A stretch of DNA of 22,709 bases from JAKORR01 sp964608495 (GCA_964608495.1 CAZSOQ010000072.1:1-22709); one strand, 5' to 3'; positions 8,310 to 15,711 are shown, numbered from the stretch's first letter. Numbers and translations: made by a program. The notes: a model not told the origin generated them from the letters alone.

Positions 8310-8792
8310 ATGCTGAAGTACTGGTGGCTGGCCGGTATCCTGTTTGTGGCGTGCCTCGTGGTCTACACCGTGGCCAGTGGCTGGGTCACGCGGGTCACGA
8401 TCAACAACAACGTCCGCCGGGCCACGCGCCAGATCGAGGTCGAGGACATCCTCGCCGACCTCGCCAAGTGCCAGAAGGCCCTCGCGGTCCACCGCCATCG
8501 TGTCTTCCTCCTCTCCGTCGTCCTCAAACAGCCGGACTTCACGGCCACCGATACTGTTGCCTACGAAATCAGCAACGCTGAGCAGTACTTCCAGGCGCTC
8601 ACCGCTGTCCACGTGGAGGACATCACCCTGGACGCGCGCTTCCAGACGGGCAAGCAGCAGCTCAAGGCCTACCGCGTGCCCTCGGTGAGCGTGCTTTCCG
8701 CGAGCGGTGAGATGTGGCTGGAGATAGCCGTCTGGGGGCTGGGCATCCTGACTCTGGCCCTGGGCCTTCTGCGTCCGCTCAGCTCGGCCTGA
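8310..8792 (+). CDS. Hypothetical bitopic membrane protein
   Basis: A 160-residue protein with a membrane helix at each end: residues about 4-25 (YWWLAGILFVACLVVYTVAS) and about 135-154. Between them is a mixed-charge region of about 105 residues that includes a coiled-coil-like stretch (IEVEDILADLAKCQKALAVHRH). The layout suggests a loop held on the outer face of the membrane, with both ends anchored. I recognise no family. ATG 8310 is preferred over the in-frame ATG 8274 because GTGAGGGAG lies just upstream and the hydrophobic helix then starts at the N-terminus. It ends 65 bases before the oppositely oriented methyltransferase gene. Confidence 0.7.
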   Translation: MLKYWWLAGILFVACLVVYTVASGWVTRVTINNNVRRATRQIEVEDILADLAKCQKALAVHRHRVFLLSVVLKQPDFTATDTVAYEISNAEQYFQALTAVHVEDITLDARFQTGKQQLKAYRVPSVSVLSASGEMWLEIAVWGLGILTLALGLLRPLSSA

Positions 8793-8857
8793 CAGCCCCT
8801 GGCGCCGCGTGGCTGAGACGGTCTGGATCGCCGGCCGCGCCAAAGCTTCGGCGGGCG

Positions 8858-9493
8858 CTAGCTGGGCTTGCGCCAGCGCAGGAACACCTGGTACCTCAGG
8901 TAGTGGAACTCCGCGTCAAGGGACAGCCCGGCATCCTCGCACAGCTTCACCAGGTCCTCCCGCGGTATCAGCTTCTCATACGGGTCGAAGGGCACGTCGT
9001 GCGACTGGCGGTAGTCCAGGAGGAACAGGAAGCCGCCCGGCTTGAGCACCCGCACGATGTCCTGTACCAGCGGGGCGCGGTTCTCCGCGGGCACTTCGTG
9101 GAGAACGTCGCACAGGAACACCGCGTCGGCGCTCGCGGATTCCAGCCTGGTGTCCGTCGCCTCGGACTGCACGATCTCGACCTTGGCGACAGCCTTGGCT
9201 TCAGCCTGCAGCCGCACGGCCTCCAACGCCTCCGCGTCCACGTCCACCGCGAAGACCTTGCCACTATCCCCCACCGCACGGGCCAGGCGGAAGGTGAAGT
9301 ACCCCTTCCCGCAGCCGACGTCGGCCACGTACTGCCCGGCCCACAGGCCAAGGTCGGCCATGACGCGATCGGGCTGCTGCCACTGCTCGCGGCTGCCCTG
9401 CGCGGCGGCCGGGCCCACCGCCCAGAGCAGGCAGGCGGGCAGCAGGGCAGCCCGGAGACGGCGGCGTCCAGCAGACTGGGCCCGGATGCGCAT
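8858..9493 (-). CDS. Exported class I SAM-dependent methyltransferase
   Basis: A 211-residue protein with a class I methyltransferase core. The glycine-rich SAM motif is VADVGCGKGYFTFRLA, followed by VFAVDVDAEALE (acidic loop binding the ribose), FLCDVLHEVP (motif IV) and LKPGGFLFLLDYR (post-II/motif V region). The N-terminus MRIRAQSAGRRRLRAALLPA with the following hydrophobic stretch, ending AAAQG, is a signal peptide, so the enzyme is predicted to be exported. REQWQ-P-xVM before the core is common in a group of signal-peptide methyltransferases. The start at 9493 is fixed by AAAGGAGGTG eight bases upstream; the longer open frame to 9706 has no comparable site. Substrate unknown. The gene converges with the one ending at 8792. 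Confidence 0.87.
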   Translation of the reverse strand: MRIRAQSAGRRRLRAALLPACLLWAVGPAAAQGSREQWQQPDRVMADLGLWAGQYVADVGCGKGYFTFRLARAVGDSGKVFAVDVDAEALEAVRLQAEAKAVAKVEIVQSEATDTRLESASADAVFLCDVLHEVPAENRAPLVQDIVRVLKPGGFLFLLDYRQSHDVPFDPYEKLIPREDLVKLCEDAGLSLDAEFHYLRYQVFLRWRKPS

Positions 9494-9702
9494 TCCCCAC
9501 GCACCTCCTTTGTCGCCCCTCGCCCGCCCGGCGCTCACCGAGGCCGGCGGAGCCTGGGAGCCGTGGTCCGCTCGACCCTGGCCCCTCGGGACGCCCAGGG
9601 AGCTTCGTTCTCGCAAGCGCGCTTCCTTGGCCCTGGTGTCGGAAGGCGGGCCGGCGGCTCCCGCGAGCTGTCCAGGACACAGCGACCGATCCGGTCGCCG
9701 GT

Positions 9703-10206
9703 TCACGCCGCCCGCGCTGTGTCTCGGCGCTCCCGCGGGAGGACATGACAGGAGGGGGAGCGAAGGGCCGCGGGATGGACGACCAGGTGAGGACCGGCGT
9801 CACGGGCCGCGGCATGGCCGCGCGGGCCGGCCGCTCCAGCGCGTAGGACATGCCGCCGACCTCCTCGCCCCGCGCATGCCCCTGGGCAACAAGCGTCACG
9901 CCGCCGTGGATCACAGGCACGCGCACCTGCGGGCGCGGGCCCTCGGTGTAGACGCCGCCGACGAAGCTGAGGCAGGCCTCCACGTCCACGCGAAGGTCCT
10001 TCCAGAGCCAGCGCAGCGCGCCCCCGCCTACGCAGTAGACCATGTACCCGGGCCGAACCGGGAACCAGTTGTGCGGCGGGACGCAGTTGCCCGTCTGGCC
10101 CAGCAAGGCCCCGGCATTGACCAGCGGCAGCCGCTTCCCGCCCGATGTGGCGCACGGCCACTTGTGCCGCATCCTCGCGCGCATCCCCGCCGAGCACGCT
10201 GGTCAC
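9703..10206 (-). pseudogene. Probable frame-broken coding remnant
   Basis: No intact gene fits 9494-10339, but the minus strand shows codon-like composition: G/C-rich third and A/T-richer second positions around 9850-10150. One frame reads MTSVLGGDAREDAAQVAVRH from GTG 10206. Within about 50 bases sense seems to move to the next frame, with LPLVNAGALLGQTGNCVPPH, LWKDLRVDVEACLSFVGGVY and VRVPVIHGGVTLVAQGHARG. After about 9850 neither frame looks convincing. Best explanation: a gene inactivated by frameshift, or a sequencing indel. There is no ribosome site at GTG 10206 and I recognise no family. Low confidence in exact limits. Confidence 0.35.
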
Positions 10207-10215
10207 CGCGAAAGG

Positions 10216-10248
10216 CCGACCCGGCTCGCGGTGCGCGAGCCGGGTCGG
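10216..10248 (-). terminator. Perfect 15-bp GC-rich inverted repeat with 3-base loop
   Basis: CCGACCCGGCTCGCG (10216-10230), GTG, then its exact reverse complement (10234-10248). It lies 92 bases beyond the stop of the PEP-CTERM-type gene on the same strand. On that strand it is followed by CCTTTCG, only a very short T-run. Likely a transcription terminator or mRNA-stabilising hairpin. Confidence 0.5.
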
Positions 10249-10339
10249 TGGTGGGGCGGGAACCTTGCCACAGCACAGCTCAAGCCGTGTCGCAGCATGG
10301 GGCAGGCGCCCGCTACAACGCCCAGCACTGCTCTGGGGC

Positions 10340-11125
10340 CTATCCCCTCCGTCGCCTGGTCCCGGCCCACGCGACCGGTATCAGGCTCACCAGCAGGAGC
10401 GCGCCCGCCGGCAACTCCGGGGTCACTAGCGGCCCCTGCCCCTCACTGATCCCCTTCTCGCCGAGCATGATGTACTTGAAGTTGCCCGGCACCTCCACCC
10501 TGGTGTCCGAGCGGATCGGGGTGATGCCATCGGGCATGTCGGGGTAGAAGTTGACGACCTGGGGATCGGTCGTGCTCATGTACTGCCCCGCCCGCGCCTG
10601 GACCTTCAGGCCGATGGTGTCGTCCACGCTGGCGCCCAACGAGGTCAGAGGCAAGCTCATCTCGTAGTACCGATGGCCGCTCAAGTAGCTGCGGCCGGTC
10701 ACCACGCCGCCGTCCGTACCCCAGGTGCTTGACCGCTGCGAACGGTCCCAGGGGAAGTCGTCGGCCGTTGCGTAGGCCTCGCCGTAGAACGAGGCATTCG
10801 TCGGAATGGAGCCCCAGTAGAGGCAGTCCACCGGGCTGTCAAACACGCCGGGGGTCCCAATGTCAAAGGTCACGTAGAGGAAGTCCGTGTTCGTGTTCTC
10901 CGTGCTGTCAGTCACGTCGAAGGCGAGGTAGAGGTTCGTCAGGTCGGAGTAGGCATACCCACTGAACACCGGCAGCGGATCGTCGTTATACCCGGTGCCC
11001 GGCCCCTCGGAGCTGTCGGTGAACCACTGGTAGCTATCCCACTCCCCCGCGTCGAAGGTACCGTCAGCCGCCGGGGCCGCGACAGCCCCGCTTGTGAAGA
11101 TAGTGACCGTCAGGAAGACGGCCAC
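10340..11125 (-). CDS. Secreted beta-sandwich protein with PEP-CTERM-type sorting tail
   Basis: A 261-residue surface protein. A short signal peptide (VFLTVTIFTSGAVAAPA) leads into DGTFDAGEW, the usual opening of CBM9/DOMON-like beta-sandwich domains, which continues through NLYLAFDVTDSTENTNTDFL and ends near residue 220. The last 26 residues (10343-10420) are a tripartite sorting signal: PELPAG, a hydrophobic helix, then TRRRRG. Such tails are cleaved by exosortase-type enzymes at the cell envelope; no sortase gene is in the window. The start is uncertain: GTG 11125 lacks a good ribosome site, while the excellent GGGAGG-ATG at 11154 is in another frame and stops after 14 codons. Codon use is rich in Asp, Thr, Ser and Tyr, typical of surface proteins. 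Confidence 0.82.
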   Translation of the reverse strand: MAVFLTVTIFTSGAVAAPAADGTFDAGEWDSYQWFTDSSEGPGTGYNDDPLPVFSGYAYSDLTNLYLAFDVTDSTENTNTDFLYVTFDIGTPGVFDSPVDCLYWGSIPTNASFYGEAYATADDFPWDRSQRSSTWGTDGGVVTGRSYLSGHRYYEMSLPLTSLGASVDDTIGLKVQARAGQYMSTTDPQVVNFYPDMPDGITPIRSDTRVEVPGNFKYIMLGEKGISEGQGPLVTPELPAGALLLVSLIPVAWAGTRRRRG

Positions 11126-11577
11126 AACCAGCGCACCGTCTCCGCAAGCAACATGCTTTCGCCTCCCTTAGCCAACCTGCCTGTTGCTGCTTTCCCTTCC
11201 ACACCCGACCCCTCGTCACCCACGCCGACCCGGAGGACTGCGCAGTCCGCGCACAGGCATCACCTCCTCGTGGATAGCGCGACACCGAAGGTGTTCCCCG
11301 TCGCGCCTCGGCGTGGGAGCCCACGGCACCCTTCGGCGCGAACGTCCAGCCAACGCCGATGCCAGGGGACCTCGCCCTTCGTGGGAGCACGACACGGGGG
11401 AAAGCAGACACGACCTGACCGGCCCGACCACGGGAGGGTAAGCAGATCCCGTGATGCCGCGACTGCGACGCGCGCCGTCTCACCCCGAGCCTTGCGTCTC
11501 ATGCGATTCCCACCGCGTCGGCCCACGCAGTGCTGGTACCGTCATGGGCCCCGATGGCCCACCCGCCTCGATCTGGA
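11126..11577 (-). ncRNA. Long, potentially structured 5' leader of the PEP-CTERM-type gene
   Basis: About 450 bases between the predicted transcription start and GTG 11125, with no gene on either strand. Visible structure: CGTGG/CCACG (11312-11325) with a 4-base loop inside CGCGCC/GGCGCG (11302-11307 with 11335-11340), extended by GTT/AAC; ACACC/GGTGT (11282-11294); and a 14-base perfect palindrome GGACTGCGCAGTCC (11235-11248). CGTGGGAGC occurs twice (11312, 11380). A 14-codon reading frame (11260-11216) sits directly behind GAGGAGGTG and could be a leader peptide. I cannot match this to a known riboswitch class. Confidence 0.3.
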
Positions 11578-11584
11578 CAGCCAC

Positions 11585-11613
11585 ATGTTACCATCAGTGC
11601 GCAGTAAAGTCAA
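11585..11613 (-). promoter_or_regulatory. Extended -10 promoter upstream of the PEP-CTERM-type gene
   Basis: On the minus strand: TTGACT (11613-11608), a 17-base spacer ending in TGG, then TAACAT (11590-11585). It lies in an AT-rich island (about 11580-11710), in contrast with the surroundings. Transcription would start near 11578. No nearer promoter for the gene at 11125 is evident. Confidence 0.6.
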
Positions 11614-11751
11614 TACATCAAACCTGTTTTTCTGCTCATCAAGGCAAGAAGCCATGCATCAACCTTTGTAGACACTCTAGTGTATCACATGGTCACACCT
11701 GACAGCCAGGGAGATGCGCGCAGCGCTCAACGGCCTAGATAGTAGGGAGTG

Positions 11752-13011
11752 CTATCTTGAGACCTTAGAGCTTCTCGCCAACACATTGCCCCACACGAGC
11801 GCTGTCGCCAGCGCACCGAACGCATAGGCGGTATAGAAGGCATGAACCTGCGTCTGGGGCGCGATAACGGCCGGGCACGCGAAGGCCGTGAAGAGCGCAG
11901 CCGCCAGCACCACCGATGGGGCAAACCCCCTAACTACCCCGTATACCCATAGCGCCGTCGTAGGAGTTACGGGTCCGGCCAGGTTGTCGAAGAAGACGAA
12001 GGCTGCTGTGTGGAGGGAGACAGGATCGGCCGCGTAGTGTTTGAGTATCAAGAGCTGCACTCCCAATGCCACAGGGAGCAGTGCAAGGGCCGCAACTGCT
12101 ACAGTCCGCGAGGGCCGGGCGAGTAACAGCGCGAAGCCTGTTGCTACGATAGCTTGCCCCGAAAAGCTACCCAGGAGCATGCGTAGGGGATAGGGCGCGA
12201 GAGCGTACCAGGCCCGCGTGGGCCATGAGTGGTTCGACCCCATAATGTAGCCCGCCCCAACAGTAGTCATCTTGACCAGGACCATCGCTGTTGCCAGCAC
12301 CAACGCCGCCGCGACCCACCGCCAGCAGTGCTTGCCGTGGCGCAAGTAGGCTATCGCCGCCACGGCCGGAAAGGTAACGAAACCCGTCTCTTTGAAGCAG
12401 GCAGAGATCGCCGCGAATACCACCGCAAGCCAGCCCGCTCCCTTCCAGGCGCACAGGAGGGCCGCGGTCGCCGTCGTCATCAGCCACACATCTGGATCGT
12501 CTTTCCACGACCAGGGCGCACAGAGGCCGGAGGTAGACCACAGCCGCCAGTAGCTAACGAGTGGGTCTGCGTGGCTGAACAAGACGGCTGTGAACAGCGC
12601 TAGGATCGGTCCCGCTATGACCTCAGCGAACACAAACAGGACCGCCGCCGCAAGGAGACGTGAGACGACGTGGATAAGCATCCAGGCCTCTTGGTTCTCC
12701 CACCCGAAGACCTTCCACTCCAGCCAGAAGCACAGGCTTGTCAAAGGCCGCCAGAACGGTACCTGGCCTACCCAGGTTCCCGTCCACCAGCCCAGCGTAT
12801 CGCCGACCCTCGGGTGCCCCTCAAGCCCTTGATGTATGAGTGCGCGGTCGCAGTCCGTGCGCCAGTCCCAGGAGAAGTCTCGGGGGCTGAAGGCTTCCCT
12901 CAGTGGCCCGGCAGCGCCGGCCAGCGTCGCCAACATGGCGAATGCGAAGAGGACGTCGCGGCGGCTGATTAGCGATAGGCCCCGGAACCGCAATGCCCAG
13001 AGACCTCTCAC
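11752..13011 (-). CDS. Multi-pass membrane protein, GT-C / TMTC-like glycosyltransferase candidate
   Basis: A 419-residue protein with about ten hydrophobic helices. The region WRPLTSLCFWLEWKVFGWEN followed by an amphipathic helix (MLIHVVSRLLAAAVLF) matches the pattern seen in TMTC-like and other GT-C membrane glycosyltransferases (RPL...W...FGW.N....H..N), which move sugars from lipid carriers to protein or glycan. A first extracytoplasmic loop with several acidic residues (DWRTDCD) lies where the catalytic acids of GT-C enzymes sit. No TPR domain is present. GTG 13011 is chosen for GGAGG eight bases upstream and TATAAT at 13055-13050. Base composition is less GC-rich than the neighbours. 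A hairpin (AGATAG/CTATCT, about 11735-11755) overlaps the stop. Function is inference; membrane topology is clear. Confidence 0.72.
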   Translation of the reverse strand: MRGLWALRFRGLSLISRRDVLFAFAMLATLAGAAGPLREAFSPRDFSWDWRTDCDRALIHQGLEGHPRVGDTLGWWTGTWVGQVPFWRPLTSLCFWLEWKVFGWENQEAWMLIHVVSRLLAAAVLFVFAEVIAGPILALFTAVLFSHADPLVSYWRLWSTSGLCAPWSWKDDPDVWLMTTATAALLCAWKGAGWLAVVFAAISACFKETGFVTFPAVAAIAYLRHGKHCWRWVAAALVLATAMVLVKMTTVGAGYIMGSNHSWPTRAWYALAPYPLRMLLGSFSGQAIVATGFALLLARPSRTVAVAALALLPVALGVQLLILKHYAADPVSLHTAAFVFFDNLAGPVTPTTALWVYGVVRGFAPSVVLAAALFTAFACPAVIAPQTQVHAFYTAYAFGALATALVWGNVLARSSKVSR

Positions 13012-13025
13012 GGTCCATCCCTCCG

Positions 13026-13042
13026 AGGTTGCGCTGCAACCT
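13026..13042. repeat. Short inverted repeat between promoter and start of the GT-C-like gene
   Basis: AGGTTGC, GCT, GCAACCT: a 7-bp perfect inverted repeat with a 3-base loop, between the -10 box and the ribosome site of the gene starting at 13011. It could be an operator or a small 5' UTR hairpin. Confidence 0.3.
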
Positions 13043-13049
13043 TAGGGCC

Positions 13050-13055
13050 ATTATA
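13050..13055 (-). promoter_or_regulatory. TATAAT -10 box for the GT-C-like gene
   Basis: Perfect TATAAT on the minus strand, 38 bases before GTG 13011. The -35 position falls at the stop codon of the gene ending at 13072 and reads GGGGTA, a poor match. Confidence 0.45.
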
Positions 13056-13071
13056 CGCCCGCGCCCGGCCC

Positions 13072-13653
13072 CTACCCCGGCGCCGCACCGGCTCCCTGCA
13101 AGTAGCGCCCGATGAGCCATTCCAGGTCGGCTTTGAACTTCGGGGCAGTCAGTAGCCGCCCCACCGCGTCATCGAGCGTGACCTTCACTTCGAGCGACCC
13201 GCGCCAGGCCTCCTCTGCCACAACCCCGGCCTCCCTTCGCGCCCGCCGGACGCCCGCGATCTGCGCCTCCGTTGCCAGTTCCCCCGCTCTTTGCTCCGCC
13301 CCTCGCGCCTCGGCTGCCCACCTTTGCGCAGTGGGCATGTCTCCCCGCCGGTACGCCAGCACTGATGCCCCCAGAAGGGAAACAGTGCGTCCTCGGCGGA
13401 AGCCCCGGCGATGGCGCAGCGCTTTGGGGGCATAGCTGCGGGCCTCGGTGGGGGCCGGGTCGCGCACGTGCCGCGCAGGAGACCCGGCGCCGTTGACCGC
13501 GGCTTGCTCGACTGCGGCCCCCTCCTGGCGCCTGCGCTCGTCAGCGGACCGCGGAGGATACGGCCGGGGCGTGGGAGAAGGAGCCGCCAGCGCTTGATCC
13601 GTGGGGATAGGGAGCCGCCGGTGCGCTGCGTGTTGGCGGGCGCCTGGAACCAA
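13072..13653 (-). CDS. Hypothetical helical protein
   Basis: An open frame of 193 codons from TTG 13653; the true start may lie further in. The C-terminal 100 residues look convincingly coding: an Ala/Arg/Glu-rich helix (GDMPTAQRWAAEARGAEQRA, then EAQIAGVRRARREAG) that could form a coiled coil, followed by VKVTLDDAVGRLLTAPKFKA and DLEWLIGRYLQ. The first 60 residues are Pro/Arg-rich and doubtful. I recognise no family. Helical charged proteins of this kind occur in phage regions, but nothing else phage-like is present. It ends 60 bases before the GT-C-like gene on the same strand. Third-position bias is weaker than in neighbouring genes. Confidence 0.45.
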   Translation of the reverse strand: MVPGARQHAAHRRLPIPTDQALAAPSPTPRPYPPRSADERRRQEGAAVEQAAVNGAGSPARHVRDPAPTEARSYAPKALRHRRGFRRGRTVSLLGASVLAYRRGDMPTAQRWAAEARGAEQRAGELATEAQIAGVRRARREAGVVAEEAWRGSLEVKVTLDDAVGRLLTAPKFKADLEWLIGRYLQGAGAAPG

Positions 13654-13747
13654 CGGTCAGCGCGACACGATCGCCCGCAAGCCCTCCCCGCGCGGGATGG
13701 CGGGCTGTCGAGGGCTTCAAGCGGGCGGCCTGGAGGCGAGTCCCAGC

Positions 13748-15607
13748 GTGGATGCACAACAGCGACCCCAAGGCCCCCTTGCCCTGCCGCGACCGGCAGC
13801 CGCCACGCGCGTCCTGCCCCTCGCCGTGGTACTGGTCACGGCACTCGCCGTCGCCCTGGGCTCGCGGGCTACGGCACAGCCGCCCCCCGCCGAGTCCCAG
13901 GCCAACCTTCGCGCCTTCGAGACCATCGCCGACGCCTGCGCGGCGACGGGCTTGACGAAGGGCGAGCAGATTGCCGTCAAGGGCTACCGCCAGGCCGACG
14001 ACGGCGGCGGCGGGATCTTCCGCTACGACCCGGAGAGCCAGCTTCCGGCCGACGGTGGGTCCGTGCTCGAGCTGACGAAGGCGCCCGGCCGCCTGGTCCG
14101 CGTCGTGGACCCTGAGGGTGAGTGCTGCGCCGAGTGGTTCGGCGCCTATGGCGACGGCGATACCACCGAGCCCCACGCGGACCAGGAAGCGATCAACAAG
14201 TGCCTGGCCGCCTACGGGCGCGTGAAGCTTCGGGCCAGGACCTACGGCGTGCGCGGCACACCGACGAGCTACAACCCCAACGCCACCTATCACGCCGTGG
14301 ACCTGGGGCCCTACTACCGCATCATCGGCTCGGGGCGCGAGCGGACGACGATCAGGCTGCTGGACGGCACCAATCCTCACGGCGACAGCCCGGGCAACAA
14401 CTACTTCAGCGTGCTGGCCAACCGCGCTTTCCACGAGAGCGCCGAGTACGTGGTCATCAGCGACCTGACGATCAACTGCAACTTCGACGGCCAGAACAAG
14501 GAGACAACGGTCCACGCGATCGGCCTTCGTGGCGGCGGAGGGCTGGTGGAGCGCGTGAGCTTTCGGGGCTACGGCACGGGACGCCACCCGGAGACGGGAA
14601 GCTCCCGGGAGTGCTTCGTGGTTCACCAGGGCCTGGTGTACAAGGACAGCACGAGCTGCCGGCGCGCGGCGGTGCTGCGCGACTTGGACTTCACGGCACC
14701 CGGCCATAACGGCACGCTCGACGGGAACGTGGCCGAGATCACGCACATCGCAGTCGGGGGGGCCGACAACTTCCAGAACTTCGGGTGGATTCTGCCGCGA
14801 GGCAGCGACCCGGACTTCGACACGGCCAACGACGGCGAGAACGAGAGCAACTGGTGGCCGTCGTACGGCGGGCTGGTGGAGAACTGCGTTATCCACGACG
14901 AGGTCTACGACCCCGAGACTCAGAAGAGCCCGCTGAACGGCATCACCTACGGTGACTGCATCGGCCTCACGGTGCGCGGCAATCGCGTGGCGAACTTCGA
15001 GGGCTCGGCCGTGTTCACGATGAGCTGGTGGAACCGCGATACGACCATCGTGGACAACAAGTTCCTGGGCGTGACCTCCGGGCTGACGCTGCTGCTGCAG
15101 AGCGCGGATGGCCAGCCGGTGCAGTGCCCGCGGCACGAGGGTGTGGTCTTCGCCCACAACGAGATCGTGCTGGGGTCGGACGAGCACGCGCCGTGGGGGA
15201 CCTGCGGCGTGAATCTCTTCGGCGGCGAGATGCCCGCCCTGATCCGCATGAACGGGCTTCACATCAGGGAGAACACCATCTCCGGTCGCGCCTACACCAA
15301 CGCCCAGGGCACGAGGGTGTGTCCCCTGGGCATCAAGGTCCAGATCCTCCGCGCCACCTACCACGACCTGAGGTTCGAGGACAACGTGCTCGACCTGCCG
15401 GACTACGGTGACGGGGCGTACATCCCGCAGGAGCCCTTCGCCCAGTCGCTGCTCTTCTTCCCTCTCGCCCTGTGGGAGGAGGCGGTGCAGGCCGGCCACG
15501 TGGTGTATCGAGGCAACCGGAACCGAGAGGGCAAGCCGCTGTACCCGATCCTGGCGGACTGGTACTTCAAGAACGCGCCCACGTGGGGGAAGCCGGCCGC
15601 GAGATAG
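13748..15607 (+). CDS. Secreted right-handed beta-helix protein, pectate-lyase-like
   Basis: A 619-residue exported protein. GTG 13748 (GGAGG 11 bases upstream) gives a basic N-terminus and the hydrophobic signal VLPLAVVLVTALAVALGSRA ending ATAQ. Residues about 40-130 contain KGEQIAVKGYRQADDGGGGI and AEWFGAYGDGDTTEPHADQEAINKCLAAYG, the hallmark opening of Pectate_lyase_3-type beta-helices (a FGA-x-GDG-x-TD-like motif, then AI-x-x-A). The rest is a ladder of short strands with stacked Asn/Asp turns (DLTINCNFDGQN, VENCVIHDEVYD, GLTVRGNRVANF, DTTIVDNKFLGV). Such proteins bind or cut acidic polysaccharides; catalytic residues cannot be picked by eye. Longer in-frame starts exist to 13601 but would place the signal peptide internally. 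First gene of a same-strand cluster reaching the window end. Confidence 0.85.
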   Translation: MDAQQRPQGPLALPRPAAATRVLPLAVVLVTALAVALGSRATAQPPPAESQANLRAFETIADACAATGLTKGEQIAVKGYRQADDGGGGIFRYDPESQLPADGGSVLELTKAPGRLVRVVDPEGECCAEWFGAYGDGDTTEPHADQEAINKCLAAYGRVKLRARTYGVRGTPTSYNPNATYHAVDLGPYYRIIGSGRERTTIRLLDGTNPHGDSPGNNYFSVLANRAFHESAEYVVISDLTINCNFDGQNKETTVHAIGLRGGGGLVERVSFRGYGTGRHPETGSSRECFVVHQGLVYKDSTSCRRAAVLRDLDFTAPGHNGTLDGNVAEITHIAVGGADNFQNFGWILPRGSDPDFDTANDGENESNWWPSYGGLVENCVIHDEVYDPETQKSPLNGITYGDCIGLTVRGNRVANFEGSAVFTMSWWNRDTTIVDNKFLGVTSGLTLLLQSADGQPVQCPRHEGVVFAHNEIVLGSDEHAPWGTCGVNLFGGEMPALIRMNGLHIRENTISGRAYTNAQGTRVCPLGIKVQILRATYHDLRFEDNVLDLPDYGDGAYIPQEPFAQSLLFFPLALWEEAVQAGHVVYRGNRNREGKPLYPILADWYFKNAPTWGKPAAR

Positions 15608-15646
15608 GCTCCGGGCGCGGGGCGCCTGCGAGGCCCGCTCGGACTG

Positions 15647-15655
15647 TGGTACCAT
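15647..15655 (+). promoter_or_regulatory. Possible extended -10 element before the GH141-like gene
   Basis: TGG followed by TACCAT (15650-15655), about 57 bases before ATG 15712. The -35 region is poor (CTGCGA at 18 bases spacing). The TGG-TAnnAT form repeats that of two stronger promoters in this window. Confidence 0.35.
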
Positions 15656-15711
15656 GCTTCCAGTGGGGCTGATGGAGGGCCGGTCAACAAGCGGAAGGGG
15701 GACCCATCGTC

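Noticed and set aside
9042..10547. 501-codon plus-strand frame
   Set aside because: It overlaps the methyltransferase and the PEP-CTERM-type gene and is Ser/Arg/Ala-rich without motifs.
11350..11380. Sigma54-type promoter (TGGCAT-CGGCG-TTGGC on the minus strand), as known for some PEP-CTERM genes
   Set aside because: The -12 GC dinucleotide is not in place and the -24 element has a mismatch; the sigma70-type promoter at 11585-11613 is better.
11440..11520. Resemblance to a cyclic-di-GMP-I (GEMM) riboswitch: GAGACGCAAGGCTCGGGG, then GCTTACC on the minus strand
   Set aside because: The required GCAAAGCC is not matched exactly, and the hairpin with its tetraloop before GACGCAA and the GGCAAACC partner are missing.
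13541..15655. 704-codon open frame on the minus strand opposite the beta-helix gene
   Set aside because: Composition is that of an antisense shadow (His/Val/Arg/Gln-rich, no domain motifs). The plus strand has a signal peptide and family motifs. Long antisense frames are expected at this GC content.
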